Of a DNA stretch of 54,374 nucleotides, positions 25,195 to 34,914 are shown in pieces. The position numbers and the translations under genes are program-made. Under the pieces are notes generated by a model, which saw only the letters and a list, made by a program, of their open reading frames with translations, did not search any database and was not told the DNA's origin. Position 1 is the first letter of the stretch. Every line of letters begins with the position of its first letter. The stretch covers positions 1 through 54,374 of the forward strand of contig CAYLJO010000008.1 in assembly GCA_964383905.1 (NCBI GenBank), in the 5' to 3' direction. Source of the stretch: CAYLJO01 sp964383905. Its GTDB lineage: Bacteria; Acidobacteriota; Blastocatellia; Pyrinomonadales; Pyrinomonadaceae.

Positions 25195-26565
25195 ATGGCT
25201 CAAGGGGTATCAAGTGGGGAGGTAAAAAGCACCAAAGCTCGTAGACTTCCTCATTCTCGGCCCATGGGTGGCACAGGCTCGCTTGAAGCAGCAGTGGCTC
25301 ACGAGCCTAATCCGGTCAAGCGGTTTTTTAAGATCCTCGGCCCGGGTCTCATCACCGGCGCTTCCGACGACGACCCTTCTGGCATCGGCACTTACGCCAC
25401 GGCGGGCGCTTCACTCGGCTTTTCTACACTCTGGACCGCTCTGGTCACACTTCCGCTGATGGCGGCGGTGCAGTTCATCTGTGCCAAGATTGGGATGGTC
25501 ACCGGCACGGGCCTGGCCCGTGTGCTCAAGCGGCACTACTCGCGAAAGCTGCTCTACGCGGTGGTTATCGGTCTGGTGATCGCCAACACGATCAACGCCG
25601 GCGCTGATATCGGTGCGATCGCTGCCGCGATAAACTTGCTCGTCCCCATACCCATCGGAGCCATGATCGTGCCGGTCGCGCTCATCATCCTGGTACTCCA
25701 GATCCGTTGCTCATACCGGCTGATTGCAAAGGTCTTCAAGTGGCTCACGCTGGCCCTGTTCGCCTACATCGGCTCGGCGTTCTTCGCTAAGCCGGACATC
25801 GCCGAGGTACTTAAAGGAACATTCATCCCTTCGGTCAGCTTCGACGGCAAGTTTTTAGCGATGCTGGTAGCGATCCTGGGAACGACCATCTCGCCCTACC
25901 TCTTTTTCTGGCAGGCGAACCAGGAGGTTGAGGAGGAGATCTCGATGGGGCGCAGGACTCTGAAGCAGCGGGAAGGCGCTACCGATGATGAACTGAAGTA
26001 CGCCTCCCTGGACGTCAACGTGGGCATGGTCTTCTCCAACGTAGTGATGTACTTCATCATCCTGGCGACAGCCGCCACGCTGTTCAAGGCCGGAAAGAAC
26101 GATATCCAGTCAGCCACGGATGCGGCGCAGGCGCTACGCCCTCTGGCGGGCGACGGCGCATACATTCTGTTAGCGCTTGGTCTGATTGGCGCGGGTTTTC
26201 TCGCCGTGCCGATATTGACCGGATCGAGCGCGTACGCGGTAGCCGAGGCGCTCGGAGCAAGGCATGGTTTGGATGAGAAGCCCAGCCGCGCCAAGCTGTT
26301 TTACGGTGTGATCGCCGCCTCGACACTGGTCGGCATGCTGGTCAACTTCATCGGGATCAATCCAATCAGCGCGCTGTTCTGGACGGCGGTGATCAATGGC
26401 GTGCTGGCGCCGCCCTTATTGGTCGTCATTATGCTGATCGCCAATAACAGGAAGGTCATGGGGGACCGCGTCAACGGTATCTGGGCCAATGTCCTGGGTT
26501 GGACCGCAACCGCAGTGATGTTTGCGGCGGCCGTGGGGATGTTTTTAACCTGGGGTCAGTCGTGA
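25195..26565 (+). CDS. Nramp-like divalent metal transporter A
   Basis: 456 residues, 11 predicted membrane helices of the Nramp (SLC11) fold. Helix 1 reads GASDDDPSGIGTYATAGA in place of the canonical DPGN motif, and the helix-6 site reads GTTISPYLF instead of A-x-x-M-P-H, so the metal-binding Met and His are absent. Such changes favour harder ions such as Mg or Mn over Fe. The ATG follows AAAGGAGC. A beta-barrel gene starts 41 bp downstream in the same direction, forming a probable two-gene operon that spans both membranes. Confidence 0.88.
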   Translation: MAQGVSSGEVKSTKARRLPHSRPMGGTGSLEAAVAHEPNPVKRFFKILGPGLITGASDDDPSGIGTYATAGASLGFSTLWTALVTLPLMAAVQFICAKIGMVTGTGLARVLKRHYSRKLLYAVVIGLVIANTINAGADIGAIAAAINLLVPIPIGAMIVPVALIILVLQIRCSYRLIAKVFKWLTLALFAYIGSAFFAKPDIAEVLKGTFIPSVSFDGKFLAMLVAILGTTISPYLFFWQANQEVEEEISMGRRTLKQREGATDDELKYASLDVNVGMVFSNVVMYFIILATAATLFKAGKNDIQSATDAAQALRPLAGDGAYILLALGLIGAGFLAVPILTGSSAYAVAEALGARHGLDEKPSRAKLFYGVIAASTLVGMLVNFIGINPISALFWTAVINGVLAPPLLVVIMLIANNRKVMGDRVNGIWANVLGWTATAVMFAAAVGMFLTWGQS

Positions 26566-26606
26566 TAACTCCCTGATATTGAGATACATTCACTAAAGGA
26601 ATAGAT

Positions 26607-27455
26607 TTGATGGATCTTGACGGCTTTCAATTATTATCAAAATGGGTGAAGCTTAAATACAAATTGATCTTCATGCCACTTGTGGTTCTCTTATTCTCCC
26701 CTTTAGCAGCCCTTGCCCAGCAGCCCTTCTACACGGACGACGCGGATACGACAGACAAGGGGAAGTTTCACTTCGAGTTCTTTAACGAGCACGACATTTT
26801 GCAGCGCTCATTATATCCGGGCAAAAGACAGAATACGGCGAATTTCAAGCTTAACTACGGCCTCACTAAAAGAATAGAGTTGGATATTGATGCGCCGCTC
26901 TTGACCATCTTCAACGCCAGGACTTCACCGCTCGGGAATCCCACGGGGATCGGCGACACTGAGTTCGGAGTTAAATACAGATTTCACGACGAGCGTGAAG
27001 AATCGCGGATTCCGGCGATGGCGGTCATCTTTTACGTTGAAGTGCCGACCGGAAACAGGAAGAAACAACTGGGGTCCGGAGTCACCGACTACTGGCTCTA
27101 CGGGGTGGCGCAGAGATCACTGACGAAGCGAACCAAGGTTCGGCTTAACGCCGGAGTCCTCTTTGCCGGAAATACCTCAACAGGCTTGATCGGCATTCGT
27201 ACGACCAAAGGCCAGGTATATACCGGCAACGCTTCGCTCGTCAGAAACTTTACCAGGAAGCTGAAGTTAGGAGTTGAGCTGTTCGGTGCCGTGACAGATA
27301 ACTTTCGATTGAGTAAAGGGCAGCTAGAGGCCCAGTTCGGCGGCAATTATGCCCTGCGAAAAAATCTTTCATTAGATTTTGGGATCATCGGGGGCCATTT
27401 CTCGGCCAGTCCGCGGGCGGGCCTGCTCCTGGGCTTTTCCTACGACTTCAAATGA
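26607..27455 (+). CDS. outer-membrane beta-barrel protein, MetA-pathway transporter-like
   Basis: 282 residues with a signal peptide ending near ALAQQ (residue 37). The rest alternates short aromatic strands (FNLKLNYGLTKRIELDIDAP-type pattern: NYGLTKRIELDI, GIGDTEFGVKYRF, KVRLNAGVLF) and ends in FSYDFK, a C-terminal aromatic outer-membrane signal. It resembles the phenol-degradation MetA-type transporter family. Its place 41 bp after an Nramp-like gene suggests it brings metal across the outer membrane. Compare 30287-31117, which has a similar plan. Confidence 0.7.
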   Translation: MMDLDGFQLLSKWVKLKYKLIFMPLVVLLFSPLAALAQQPFYTDDADTTDKGKFHFEFFNEHDILQRSLYPGKRQNTANFKLNYGLTKRIELDIDAPLLTIFNARTSPLGNPTGIGDTEFGVKYRFHDEREESRIPAMAVIFYVEVPTGNRKKQLGSGVTDYWLYGVAQRSLTKRTKVRLNAGVLFAGNTSTGLIGIRTTKGQVYTGNASLVRNFTRKLKLGVELFGAVTDNFRLSKGQLEAQFGGNYALRKNLSLDFGIIGGHFSASPRAGLLLGFSYDFK

Positions 27456-27513
27456 CCTGCGGCAGTCTCGGCCGACCCTTCGATAACATTCTCAGATAAA
27501 AGCAACTCAATTG

Positions 27514-28905
27514 TCACCGAGGATATGAACTGCGAAAAAGGCCTAGCAATTGGCTGCCCAGCATCACCAGGACGGCGCTCGTGACCAACGCGAATGTGCC
27601 CCACCCGAGAACATTGTAAAGAGTTGTGTTCCTGAGGTCTCCGGTCAGGCGTCGGTCGTTAATCAGGATCAGAATGAACACCAGAATGACGGGCAGCAGG
27701 ATGCCGTTGAGCACTTGAATCCACAGCAGGAACCGGATCACCGGCAGTCGCGGGATCAAAGCTAATCCGGCCCCGATCACAATCAAGGCCGTGAAGAGCC
27801 CGAAAAAGATGCGCGCGCGTCGAAAATCTAAATTCACCCCTTTAGGGACGCCGAACGCCTCGCTGACGGCATAAGCGGTGGCGAGCGGCAAGACGGCCCC
27901 GGCCAGTAGCCCCGCGCCGAGGAGCCCGATTGCGAAGAGCGCTTCAGCGCCACTTCCGGCCACCGGCTTGAGCGCGAGCGCAGCATCGGCAGCCGTCTCA
28001 ATATTCGTTTTGCCAACTATATAAAGAGTTGCTGCCGTGGCAATAATGATAAAGATTGACATCAGGTTAGAGAAGACCGCGCCCGTATAAGTGTCGATGC
28101 GCTCCGGGCCATAGTGTCGCCGGGCGACCCCCTTCTCCACCAGCGAGCTCTGTTGAAAGAGCTGCATGTATGGCGAGATCGTATTGCCCAGCAGGCCGAC
28201 AAAGAGAAAAATGTAATCGGGATCTTTACGAATCTTTGGAATAAATGCCCCGCGTGCGACATCATTCCAATGAGGGTGAGCCATGATCGCAGCTATCGGG
28301 TACGCAAAGAAGACCAGGGTCATGAGAAGGAAAACTTTTTCCACCCAAGCGTAGGAGCCGTAGATTACGATGTACCAGAGCAGGGCGGCAGCCGACGGTA
28401 TGATAAAATACTTACTGATTCCCAAGAGCTCCATCCCGGCGCCCATCGCCACAAACTCGCTCACGATCAGACCGCCGTTAGCCACCAGAAGGACGGCCAC
28501 TGCAAGCAGAGCCCATCCGATGCCAAACCGTTCGCGAATCAAATCCAGCAGTCCCCGACCGGTGGCCGCCCCGAGGCGGGCGCACATTTCCTGGACGACG
28601 GCCAGCGACACCGTGATCAGCACCATCACCCAGATGAGGTCGTAGCCATACTTCGCCCCGGCGGAAGCATAGGTGGCGATGCCGCCGGCATCATTACCGG
28701 CCGCGCTGGCGATCAGGCCCGGTCCGAGAATAAAGAGCAACCGAAGCAGGCCCTTCGGCTGCCGCCGGAGGCCACGTAGCTTGACGCTTCGCCCACGAAT
28801 GTTCATCCGCACGCCGGCCCCGGTTGTCCGTGGGTGGACCGGCAGCGCGAGCATGTCGAGCTCTTCCAACGGCTCAAGACCGTGGGGCGTAGGCTCCGGG
28901 CTCAT
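27514..28905 (-). CDS. Nramp-like divalent metal transporter B
   Basis: 463 residues. Helix 1 reads AAGNDAGGIATYASAGAKYG (DAGG in place of DPGN) and the helix-6 site NTISPYMQLFQ has no Met-Pro-His. It overlaps the MgtE-type sensor protein by four bases (28902-28905) and is read right after it, so the sensor is made first and translation is coupled. Because the partner carries a Mg-sensing fold, this may be an Nramp-related Mg or Mn transporter regulated by that protein. Nearest relative in the window is 48634-49953. Confidence 0.88.
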   Translation of the reverse strand: MSPEPTPHGLEPLEELDMLALPVHPRTTGAGVRMNIRGRSVKLRGLRRQPKGLLRLLFILGPGLIASAAGNDAGGIATYASAGAKYGYDLIWVMVLITVSLAVVQEMCARLGAATGRGLLDLIRERFGIGWALLAVAVLLVANGGLIVSEFVAMGAGMELLGISKYFIIPSAAALLWYIVIYGSYAWVEKVFLLMTLVFFAYPIAAIMAHPHWNDVARGAFIPKIRKDPDYIFLFVGLLGNTISPYMQLFQQSSLVEKGVARRHYGPERIDTYTGAVFSNLMSIFIIIATAATLYIVGKTNIETAADAALALKPVAGSGAEALFAIGLLGAGLLAGAVLPLATAYAVSEAFGVPKGVNLDFRRARIFFGLFTALIVIGAGLALIPRLPVIRFLLWIQVLNGILLPVILVFILILINDRRLTGDLRNTTLYNVLGWGTFALVTSAVLVMLGSQLLGLFRSSYPR

Positions 28906-30149
28906 GAGAATACCCTCGGCAGTTGCACGCTCCAGCCCGGCGGGGCAACACGAGTCAACGCGGCGTCAACTGTCACCACCCCAAGAAGACGCCCCTCATG
29001 GTTTACGACCGGCATGCCAGCCAAATGGCTGTTGAGCACACGGTAGGCGGCTTCGCCCGCCTGCTCAAGCGGGTGAAGCGTCGTCACGTACCGATCCATG
29101 ATCTCTTCGAGCTTCTGCCGGTCGTCAGCGGTGAGGAGATTGCGCAGGGAGATCCAACCGCGTAGATGCCGCCTCTCGTCTTCATCGACAACATAGATCA
29201 AGAAAACGAAGTCGGGCCCTTTGAGCCGTTCACGCAATTCATGACGGGCCTCGGCCACCGTGAGACTTCCCCGGACAAAGACGACGTCGTTAGTCATAAT
29301 TCCGCCGACCGTATCCTCCGGGTAGCGCAGGAGGTCTATGATGCGCTCGCTCTGCTCCCTGGGTAGTCGCTCCAGATAGCGTCTGGTTGTACTGGTCTGG
29401 AGGCGGCCGACCAGGTCGGCGGCAATATCCGGGGCCATCTGCGCGAGCAAGCGCAGCGCCAGCTTCTCGTCGAGTTCCTCGAACACCTGGAGCTGTCGCT
29501 CAGGCATCATCGCTTCTAATGTGTCGGCGGCGATCGGGTCCGGCAGCAAAGTGATCAGCTCGGCTACATGGAGGTAAGGGAGCGGATTGCACAATCGAGC
29601 GATTTCGCCGGGAGGGAGCCGCGCGATGAGACGCTCGTGGCCGGCACCGTTTCTTGCAGCTTTTGGATCCCCGCAAAGGAATTCAATATACTTCCAATCG
29701 TAGAGCGCACTGCTTCGCCCGCCATAGCGTCCCTGACTCAATCGCCTCAGCAGTGCTCGGGCGCTTGTATCGGCAGCACGCAGGAGCAATTGCCCGTTCT
29801 CCTCTTCCAGCCACAAGTCGTTTGCCCTCGTCGCACGGCGATTCTGCAAATCGAGGACAAGGGCATCCATGATGTCCTGCCTGAGGAGGGCTTTATCCTT
29901 TATCGGTTTCGATGATTCCGGTCGACCCGCGTCCAGGTCGGCCACCCTCACCCGGCGCGCGGGCAAGTCCAAAGATTGGACGGCGGCCCAGGGCAGCACC
30001 TCTTTTTGCTTGTTCGCGCGACGGAAGATCAGGTGTGTGACCGGCGGGTAGTCACCCTCAAGAAGAGCGACGGCAAAATCAACCAGCTTCGCATGCCGCC
30101 GACGGGCGTCAACAAGATCGAAGCGACGAAGCTGCGAGAGCATCACCAT
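28902..30149 (-). CDS. MgtE N-domain and CBS protein without transport domain
   Basis: 415 residues. After a 140-residue N-terminal part (PRC-barrel-like, LIFRRANKQKEVLPW) comes an MgtE N-domain (PYLHVAELITLLPDP, ADLVGRLQTSTTRRYLERLP) and the linker PEDTVGGIMTNDVVFV, typical of MgtE. Two CBS domains follow (near 285-345 and 350-405). The five-helix Mg channel of MgtE is absent. In MgtE these parts bind Mg and close the pore, so here they may instead gate the Nramp-like protein encoded immediately downstream (four-base overlap). Cytosolic. Confidence 0.85.
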   Translation of the reverse strand: MVMLSQLRRFDLVDARRRHAKLVDFAVALLEGDYPPVTHLIFRRANKQKEVLPWAAVQSLDLPARRVRVADLDAGRPESSKPIKDKALLRQDIMDALVLDLQNRRATRANDLWLEEENGQLLLRAADTSARALLRRLSQGRYGGRSSALYDWKYIEFLCGDPKAARNGAGHERLIARLPPGEIARLCNPLPYLHVAELITLLPDPIAADTLEAMMPERQLQVFEELDEKLALRLLAQMAPDIAADLVGRLQTSTTRRYLERLPREQSERIIDLLRYPEDTVGGIMTNDVVFVRGSLTVAEARHELRERLKGPDFVFLIYVVDEDERRHLRGWISLRNLLTADDRQKLEEIMDRYVTTLHPLEQAGEAAYRVLNSHLAGMPVVNHEGRLLGVVTVDAALTRVAPPGWSVQLPRVFS

Positions 30150-30286
30150 TGGTATTCACTCTTTGTCAGTATCAATGTCTAAAATCCCGGGCAGATGATA
30201 CGGGTGGTTAAAAATATGTTAGTTCCCATTCAGCGAAGCGTCAATGCGCGGTCACCTCGCTTTCACACCGCAAGCGGTCGAGCCGC

Positions 30287-31117
30287 TCACCGCTTGAGCT
30301 TGAAACGTCGGCCCACAATCATCTTGACGATCAGGTGATCGGTGCTGCGTGTGATACCGACGCCGACGCCGAGGTTGAACTCCCACTTGGGTGAAACGTT
30401 CAAGTCAATTGATGGGAAGATCTGGTGCTGTTGGTCATGAAAGGGATCAAAGCCGGTGACGGGCCCGATCGTCCCGTAGTACTCCAAGCCGCCGGCGATC
30501 TTTTTGGTAACGTCGTAACTCACCTTGAAATTGGGCGAGAACTCAAAGCCCCGCCTGGCATCCGGCCCTTGAACTGCCCTATCCACGGTCGGGTTGAACG
30601 ACAGATACCAGCGCTTGATCTGTTTATCCACGATCGGACGTATCTCCAAGGTCCAGGTGTTGGCCGAATAGCGGCGGCGCTGATAACCGATCTCGCCGGA
30701 GAGACTGAGGCCGACCGGCCAGTGCCACTTTTCAGGGACGCGGAGGCGGGGCCGGATGTGATCTCCCACCCAGTGCCAACCGCTGCCGGACCGGGCACTG
30801 GTGAAGATATAAAAACCGATTTCGAACCAAGGGGTGAAGCCCCGAGTGATCTCAATTGTTTCGTGCCAGGCATGGTTGGTTGGGAGCACGCCATCGACCA
30901 CATCTTTCGTGCCCTGAAAAGTGAAGTTGCTGTGCAACTCGACCATCGTCTTGCCCGGAGGAACAGTCTCGGAGCCGTAGACCTGGATTTCATAGTTGTC
31001 TTGGGACCAAACCGCGAAAGCCAGCGGATATAAAATGACGGTACAGAGAAACAGTCTGGATGGCCGGCAGAGAGAAGGGTCGCTTAATCTGAAGCGCGAG
31101 TAAGTAATAGCAATCAT
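30287..31117 (-). CDS. putative outer-membrane beta-barrel protein
   Basis: About 276 residues from an internal ATG at 31117, chosen because it gives a signal peptide (RLFLCTVILYPLAFAVWSQ); an in-frame ATG at 31180 lies further upstream. The mature part has strand-like repeats (TWTLEIRPIVDKQIKRWYLS, HQIFPSIDLNVSPKWEFNLG) and ends in a polar-aromatic segment. Size and pattern recall the transporter-type barrel at 26607-27455. Function unknown; it sits between the MgtE-type sensor gene and a VIT1/CCC1 transporter, which suggests metal uptake or export. Confidence 0.6.
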   Translation of the reverse strand: MIAITYSRFRLSDPSLCRPSRLFLCTVILYPLAFAVWSQDNYEIQVYGSETVPPGKTMVELHSNFTFQGTKDVVDGVLPTNHAWHETIEITRGFTPWFEIGFYIFTSARSGSGWHWVGDHIRPRLRVPEKWHWPVGLSLSGEIGYQRRRYSANTWTLEIRPIVDKQIKRWYLSFNPTVDRAVQGPDARRGFEFSPNFKVSYDVTKKIAGGLEYYGTIGPVTGFDPFHDQQHQIFPSIDLNVSPKWEFNLGVGVGITRSTDHLIVKMIVGRRFKLKR

Positions 31118-31248
31118 CCGACGGTACGTCAATTTGTACCCTTTTCGCTTCACATCGCTGCCGCCGCTCGTGTCAGACACTGGCTCATCCAGGCTTGAGG
31201 AGAAGAGAAGTTCGTTGCCGCCTCTTCTCCCTTACCGGAGTACTTCCG

Positions 31249-31947
31249 CTATCCTGAGATAGCTCGTGCAATACCGAAGGCTGCGCCCGCGGCGAGGCCG
31301 CCGATGAGCGCCGTCTGGAGCGAACTGCGCAGGGGCTTGGCGCCCGTAAAATGGCCCTTGACGTAGCCAAAAATTAGTAATGCCACCAGCGTTACCATCA
31401 CTGAAAGCCACAGCGCAGCCCGCGTCTGATGGAGAATGAGGTAGGGACTTAAGGGGATCAACCCTCCGGCAATATACGCCCCGGCGATGGTCAGCGCGCT
31501 CTTCAGCGCGCGCTGCGGGTCAGGCTCCTCAAGTCCCAGCTCAAAGCGCATCATGAAATCGACCCACGCTCTTGGTCGTTCACGCAATGCCTGAACGATG
31601 GGAGCGATCTGCTCGCGAGTCAGCCCGTAGGAGCGAAACACTTCCGCGACTTCCGCCATCTCTTCCCTGGGCTTCTCGACAACTTCCTGTCGCTCACGCC
31701 GGCGCTCACTGGCGTAATGCTCGGCATCGCTTTTAGCTGCAAGATAGCCGCCTAAGCCCATCGCAATCGAGCCGGCGGCAATTTCGGCCAGCCCCGCCGT
31801 GATGATGATCCAGGAAGAATCCACGGCGCCGGAGAGACCTGCGGCGAGCGCGAATGGGACGGTCAATCCATCTGACATCCCGATCACAATGTCGCGCACC
31901 GCTTCACTGGCGGTGAAGTGACGTTCGATGTGGCGAGTCTGTGGCAT
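31249..31947 (-). CDS. VIT1/CCC1-family iron/manganese transporter
   Basis: 232 residues of the VIT1/CCC1 family. The signature IVIGMSDGLTVPFALAAGLSGA is near residue 20 (motif GMSDGLTVPFALAAGLSG), then AEIAAGSIAMGLGGYLAAKSD. A helical cytoplasmic stretch rich in Glu (near 80-120) corresponds to the metal-binding domain of VIT1. Five membrane helices expected; the last two lie near 158-226. It likely moves Fe(II) or Mn(II) out of the cytoplasm. The start codon sits six bases after a -10 box, giving a leaderless transcript. Confidence 0.9.
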   Translation of the reverse strand: MPQTRHIERHFTASEAVRDIVIGMSDGLTVPFALAAGLSGAVDSSWIIITAGLAEIAAGSIAMGLGGYLAAKSDAEHYASERRRERQEVVEKPREEMAEVAEVFRSYGLTREQIAPIVQALRERPRAWVDFMMRFELGLEEPDPQRALKSALTIAGAYIAGGLIPLSPYLILHQTRAALWLSVMVTLVALLIFGYVKGHFTGAKPLRSSLQTALIGGLAAGAAFGIARAISG

Positions 31948-31953
31948 CGGCGG

Positions 31954-31982
31954 ATGGTAAAATAAGGCAACCCGCCTGTCAA
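31954..31982 (-). promoter_or_regulatory. leaderless promoter of the VIT1/CCC1 gene
   Basis: On the reverse strand a perfect -35 TTGACA (31977-31982), 17-bp spacer, and -10 TACCAT (31954-31959). Only six bases separate the -10 from ATG at 31945-31947, so transcription would start at or next to the A of the start codon. Confidence 0.6.
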
Positions 31983-31984
31983 TT

Positions 31985-32616
31985 GTAATTATATGAAAAT
32001 AAAGGGTATAGAAATGAAATTCGATTTCATTTCCGAGACGAAGGAGAAGCAGTAGATTATCAAACAGTTGCTCGTTTTAACTTGTGACTACGAGCCCTAG
32101 CGAAAGCCTGGGTCTAAAATTCGTTAGATTTCGCGAGGATTCGTGAGATCCCGTGCGGTGAGCGCGACGGAACCCTTTTTTTCGTCGGGATTCGTCAAGT
32201 TTTGTCCTTTATCCCCGGTATCAACCAGGGCCAAGAACTATCATGCCAAGGCGCAAAGGCGCCAAGCAACGCGAAGAAGAGTTACCCTCAATCGTAAACT
32301 GCTATAGGTAAGTATGAGTGAAGTATCAAAGATCTTCGGCTTGAGGGGCATGGCAAGGGGGATCAATGCCGCGAGCTATGATTATACCAGGCGGGATGGA
32401 ATTATTATGCATAGCAAATTTTGGATGGTTGGTGTCGGCTGAAGAGTGATTCGGTTAAGTAATAGAGGAAGGCGATTTGAACCACCGCAGGACGCCGCAG
32501 GACCCAAGAGGAAGACGGAGGGAAAGCTTGATGAATTGAGAGTAGATTTTAAGGAGAAGAATTTCAGATATGAGGATTTGAGATTTCAGATCAGGGACTG
32601 AAGGGTGGAGTCGAGG
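31985..32616. other. 632-bp intergenic region with a perfect inverted repeat
   Basis: No gene is supported. A perfect inverted repeat, GAAATGAAAT and its complement ATTTCATTTC separated by TCG, lies at 32011-32033, about 65 bases upstream of the VIT1/CCC1 start and just before its -35; it could be a metal-regulator operator. Short direct repeats such as GCGCAAAGGCGCCAAG (32250-32268 region) look like noncoding filler often seen in large bacterial genomes. Confidence 0.45.
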
Positions 32617-34158
32617 TCAAAACTCCAGGTGCAACCTTAACGACGGGACCAGCACAGGGCCACGGTCACGGTTGTAGCCGGGATTGTCGATGTGCTGCAG
32701 GTCGAACGAAGTGAATACTCCCCGCCAAATGTGAAGGGTGTAATAGCTCTCGAAGATCTTCTCCCGCCCGTAAGTTAACATTCCGTCTCCCAGAAGAAAG
32801 CCCTTGCCACCGAGGGCCAGATAGAGCCGGTGGTCGCCTTTGATGCCGTCAGTGACAAATGCCGCGCCCAGCTTATCCTGCTTGCGTTTCCACAAATACC
32901 CTTTCAGGTCGCCCCCGAATAGTACGGTGCTGTCGACTTCCGTGTATGCGTATGACTCATTACGCCCATCGTTCCACCCGTAGCGCCCAAAGACACGCAA
33001 CGGCTTGGAGACTTCCTGCTCGAAGTTCACCCCGAAACCGTACTTAGCGCGCACACCCCCTCGGTGTGCGGTGACGTCGGGCAAGGGATCAATACCCATT
33101 CGAAACCGCTCAATCGCCTGGCGGTAGCTGCCCATATTGGCATGGTTCAGATAGGAGAGCAGGCGCAAGACCCCGGGCCGGTGTGGGAGAAAATTGCGAC
33201 GGAATTCGACCTCAAGGTTTTCCGCATGAGCGCGGCCGAGATTCAAGTCCAGGTTGATGCCGTTGGCGACCTTCGGCATCAAGGCCTCCCCGAATCGCAG
33301 GCCCCAATTTTTGTCCTGGTATTCGACGATCACGCCGTAAGTATAACCGCGGGTGTCGGCCGCGTAGTCGTAGGCGCCGTTGTTGTCTACCGTCCAGTTC
33401 ATGAACTGCAGGTGGCTGTCGCCGCCGACCGAGTTGACGTCGAAGAAATCTGCCATGCCGAACTTACCGGCGCGTATTTCCAAACGCCGGCGGGGCAGTT
33501 CGGTAAAGAGCGAGAAGGGACCGCGCGTTGCTTCGACAGTCTCGCGGCTGAGTGGAATGACGTGGTGGAACATCAGCCGGGCCATGTACGGCTTGGAGCC
33601 GAGCGTCGGGTTGCGCACCACATCGAGGTTGGTGAAACCCGCCAGGCCGAAGGCGTCGCTGATCCCGCGCCCGCCGGCACTCTCAAGGTCGAACAGTACC
33701 TCTGTTTTTGTCGTGAGCTGAAGCCCGGTATAAAGGGTGAGCACCCGTGAGGTGGCGTGCTCCCGCTGAGGTTTCAGGCTGTTGTCACCGGAATATTTGG
33801 CCCTGAACGATCGGTGCCACTGCGAGATGATGTTGACCTGCCCGGACAGCCAGAAGCGGCCGTGTTGCTGATGCGGAAAGATCGTTGCGGCGGGGTCGGC
33901 CTCAGAAGCGTTCTCGCCATCTTTTGCCTGATCATCCTTGTCGCCATCTTTCGCTGCGGAAGGCCTGTTCTGATCTCCCGTTTGATCAGGCGTCGCACCT
34001 GACTGCGGTGCCGGTTCGGGGCTTGCTTTCGGCTTTGGCCGTTGCGCGTGTAGGGTCGATGACCACAACGTCAGGGCGAGGAGGAGCAGAGGCCACGGCG
34101 GTCGATGCCACCCTGACACGCAATGGGGCTTGATAAATGCCGAGCCCTTTTCTTTCAT
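32617..34158 (-). CDS. OprB-like carbohydrate porin
   Basis: 513 residues from ATG 34158, chosen over 34221 because it starts a signal peptide (WPLLLLALTLWSSTLHAQ) and is preceded by GAGGTGGGG. A disordered Pro/Asp/Lys-rich stretch of about 60 residues follows, then a barrel with FWLSGQVNIISQWHRSF, LEIRAGKFGMADFFDVN and YGVIVEYQDKNWGLRFGEA, ending in PSLRLHLEF, the outer-membrane aromatic terminus. This fits the OprB-like carbohydrate-selective porin family, trimeric in the outer membrane. Nothing here fixes the sugar. Confidence 0.78.
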   Translation of the reverse strand: MKEKGSAFIKPHCVSGWHRPPWPLLLLALTLWSSTLHAQRPKPKASPEPAPQSGATPDQTGDQNRPSAAKDGDKDDQAKDGENASEADPAATIFPHQQHGRFWLSGQVNIISQWHRSFRAKYSGDNSLKPQREHATSRVLTLYTGLQLTTKTEVLFDLESAGGRGISDAFGLAGFTNLDVVRNPTLGSKPYMARLMFHHVIPLSRETVEATRGPFSLFTELPRRRLEIRAGKFGMADFFDVNSVGGDSHLQFMNWTVDNNGAYDYAADTRGYTYGVIVEYQDKNWGLRFGEALMPKVANGINLDLNLGRAHAENLEVEFRRNFLPHRPGVLRLLSYLNHANMGSYRQAIERFRMGIDPLPDVTAHRGGVRAKYGFGVNFEQEVSKPLRVFGRYGWNDGRNESYAYTEVDSTVLFGGDLKGYLWKRKQDKLGAAFVTDGIKGDHRLYLALGGKGFLLGDGMLTYGREKIFESYYTLHIWRGVFTSFDLQHIDNPGYNRDRGPVLVPSLRLHLEF

Positions 34159-34914
34159 GATCCGCCCCACCTCAGCCAGAGTCATAGAATTAACAGCAAA
34201 AAGCTGCCTCCATAGCAACAATTACGTCCATCGGAGGGAAACAAAGACCAATATTGACAATAGTCTACTGGCGATGCCGGCTGTCACAGCCTACCTTACG
34301 AGAGATGATCGGCGCGACCTGACCCTCGATCAGTAATGCGTTGGCTCAGGAGACAAAGCGGCCTGGACATTAATTGTATCTAATCCATATGAACTTTGTG
34401 TAACTGCCAATAACGGGTTCGGTAATTGACTTAACGTCTGATTTACCTGTGGTCTTTGTTCGGAGCACTTTCGCCATTACCGGTACGTGATAAAACGTCA
34501 AGAAGGCTATTATCATCAGGTAACCTCGCAACGCCATCAGCGACAGGCTGGACAAAAGAGTGATGATGGCCCAATTCACCCGGTGCCCGGCATAAGCACA
34601 TTTGGGCCATGCCCTCAAGGGTTGATTTGTTAATGGACGCTCGAACGCCCAGCGTATGTTAAGACTACGTCGGGCGGTGAGCTCCGATGGGAGGCAGAGC
34701 CTCTCCCTAGCGACGACCGAAAGCAGAGCGTTCCCCGGCAAAGACCAAAAAGGCAGGTAAAAGTGAGCTAATTGACACAGGCACTCCCCTCCAGAACTTA
34801 CTCCCCGTCCGACGCAAAAAGATACGGGGTTGGCATTGAACTTGCTTCCCCTTCCGCTCAGGTACAACGGGCCAGCAACAAGAAGTGAAAAACATAACGA
34901 AGGGGGCAACTCGG
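34159..34914. other. 756-bp intergenic region, one palindromic element
   Basis: I support no gene here. GGGAGGCAGAGCCTCTCCC at 34689-34707 is a hairpin of the kind found in dispersed extragenic palindromes. A 179-codon reverse ORF covers most of the stretch but has no protein-like conservation that I recognise and many Cys and Trp in odd contexts. The porin promoter must lie near 34160-34260. Confidence 0.4.

Noticed and set aside
34370..34909. 179-codon reverse-strand open frame between the porin and uppP
   Set aside because: No recognisable domain, no ribosome-binding site and a composition full of scattered Cys, Trp and Arg; it overlaps an extragenic palindrome.
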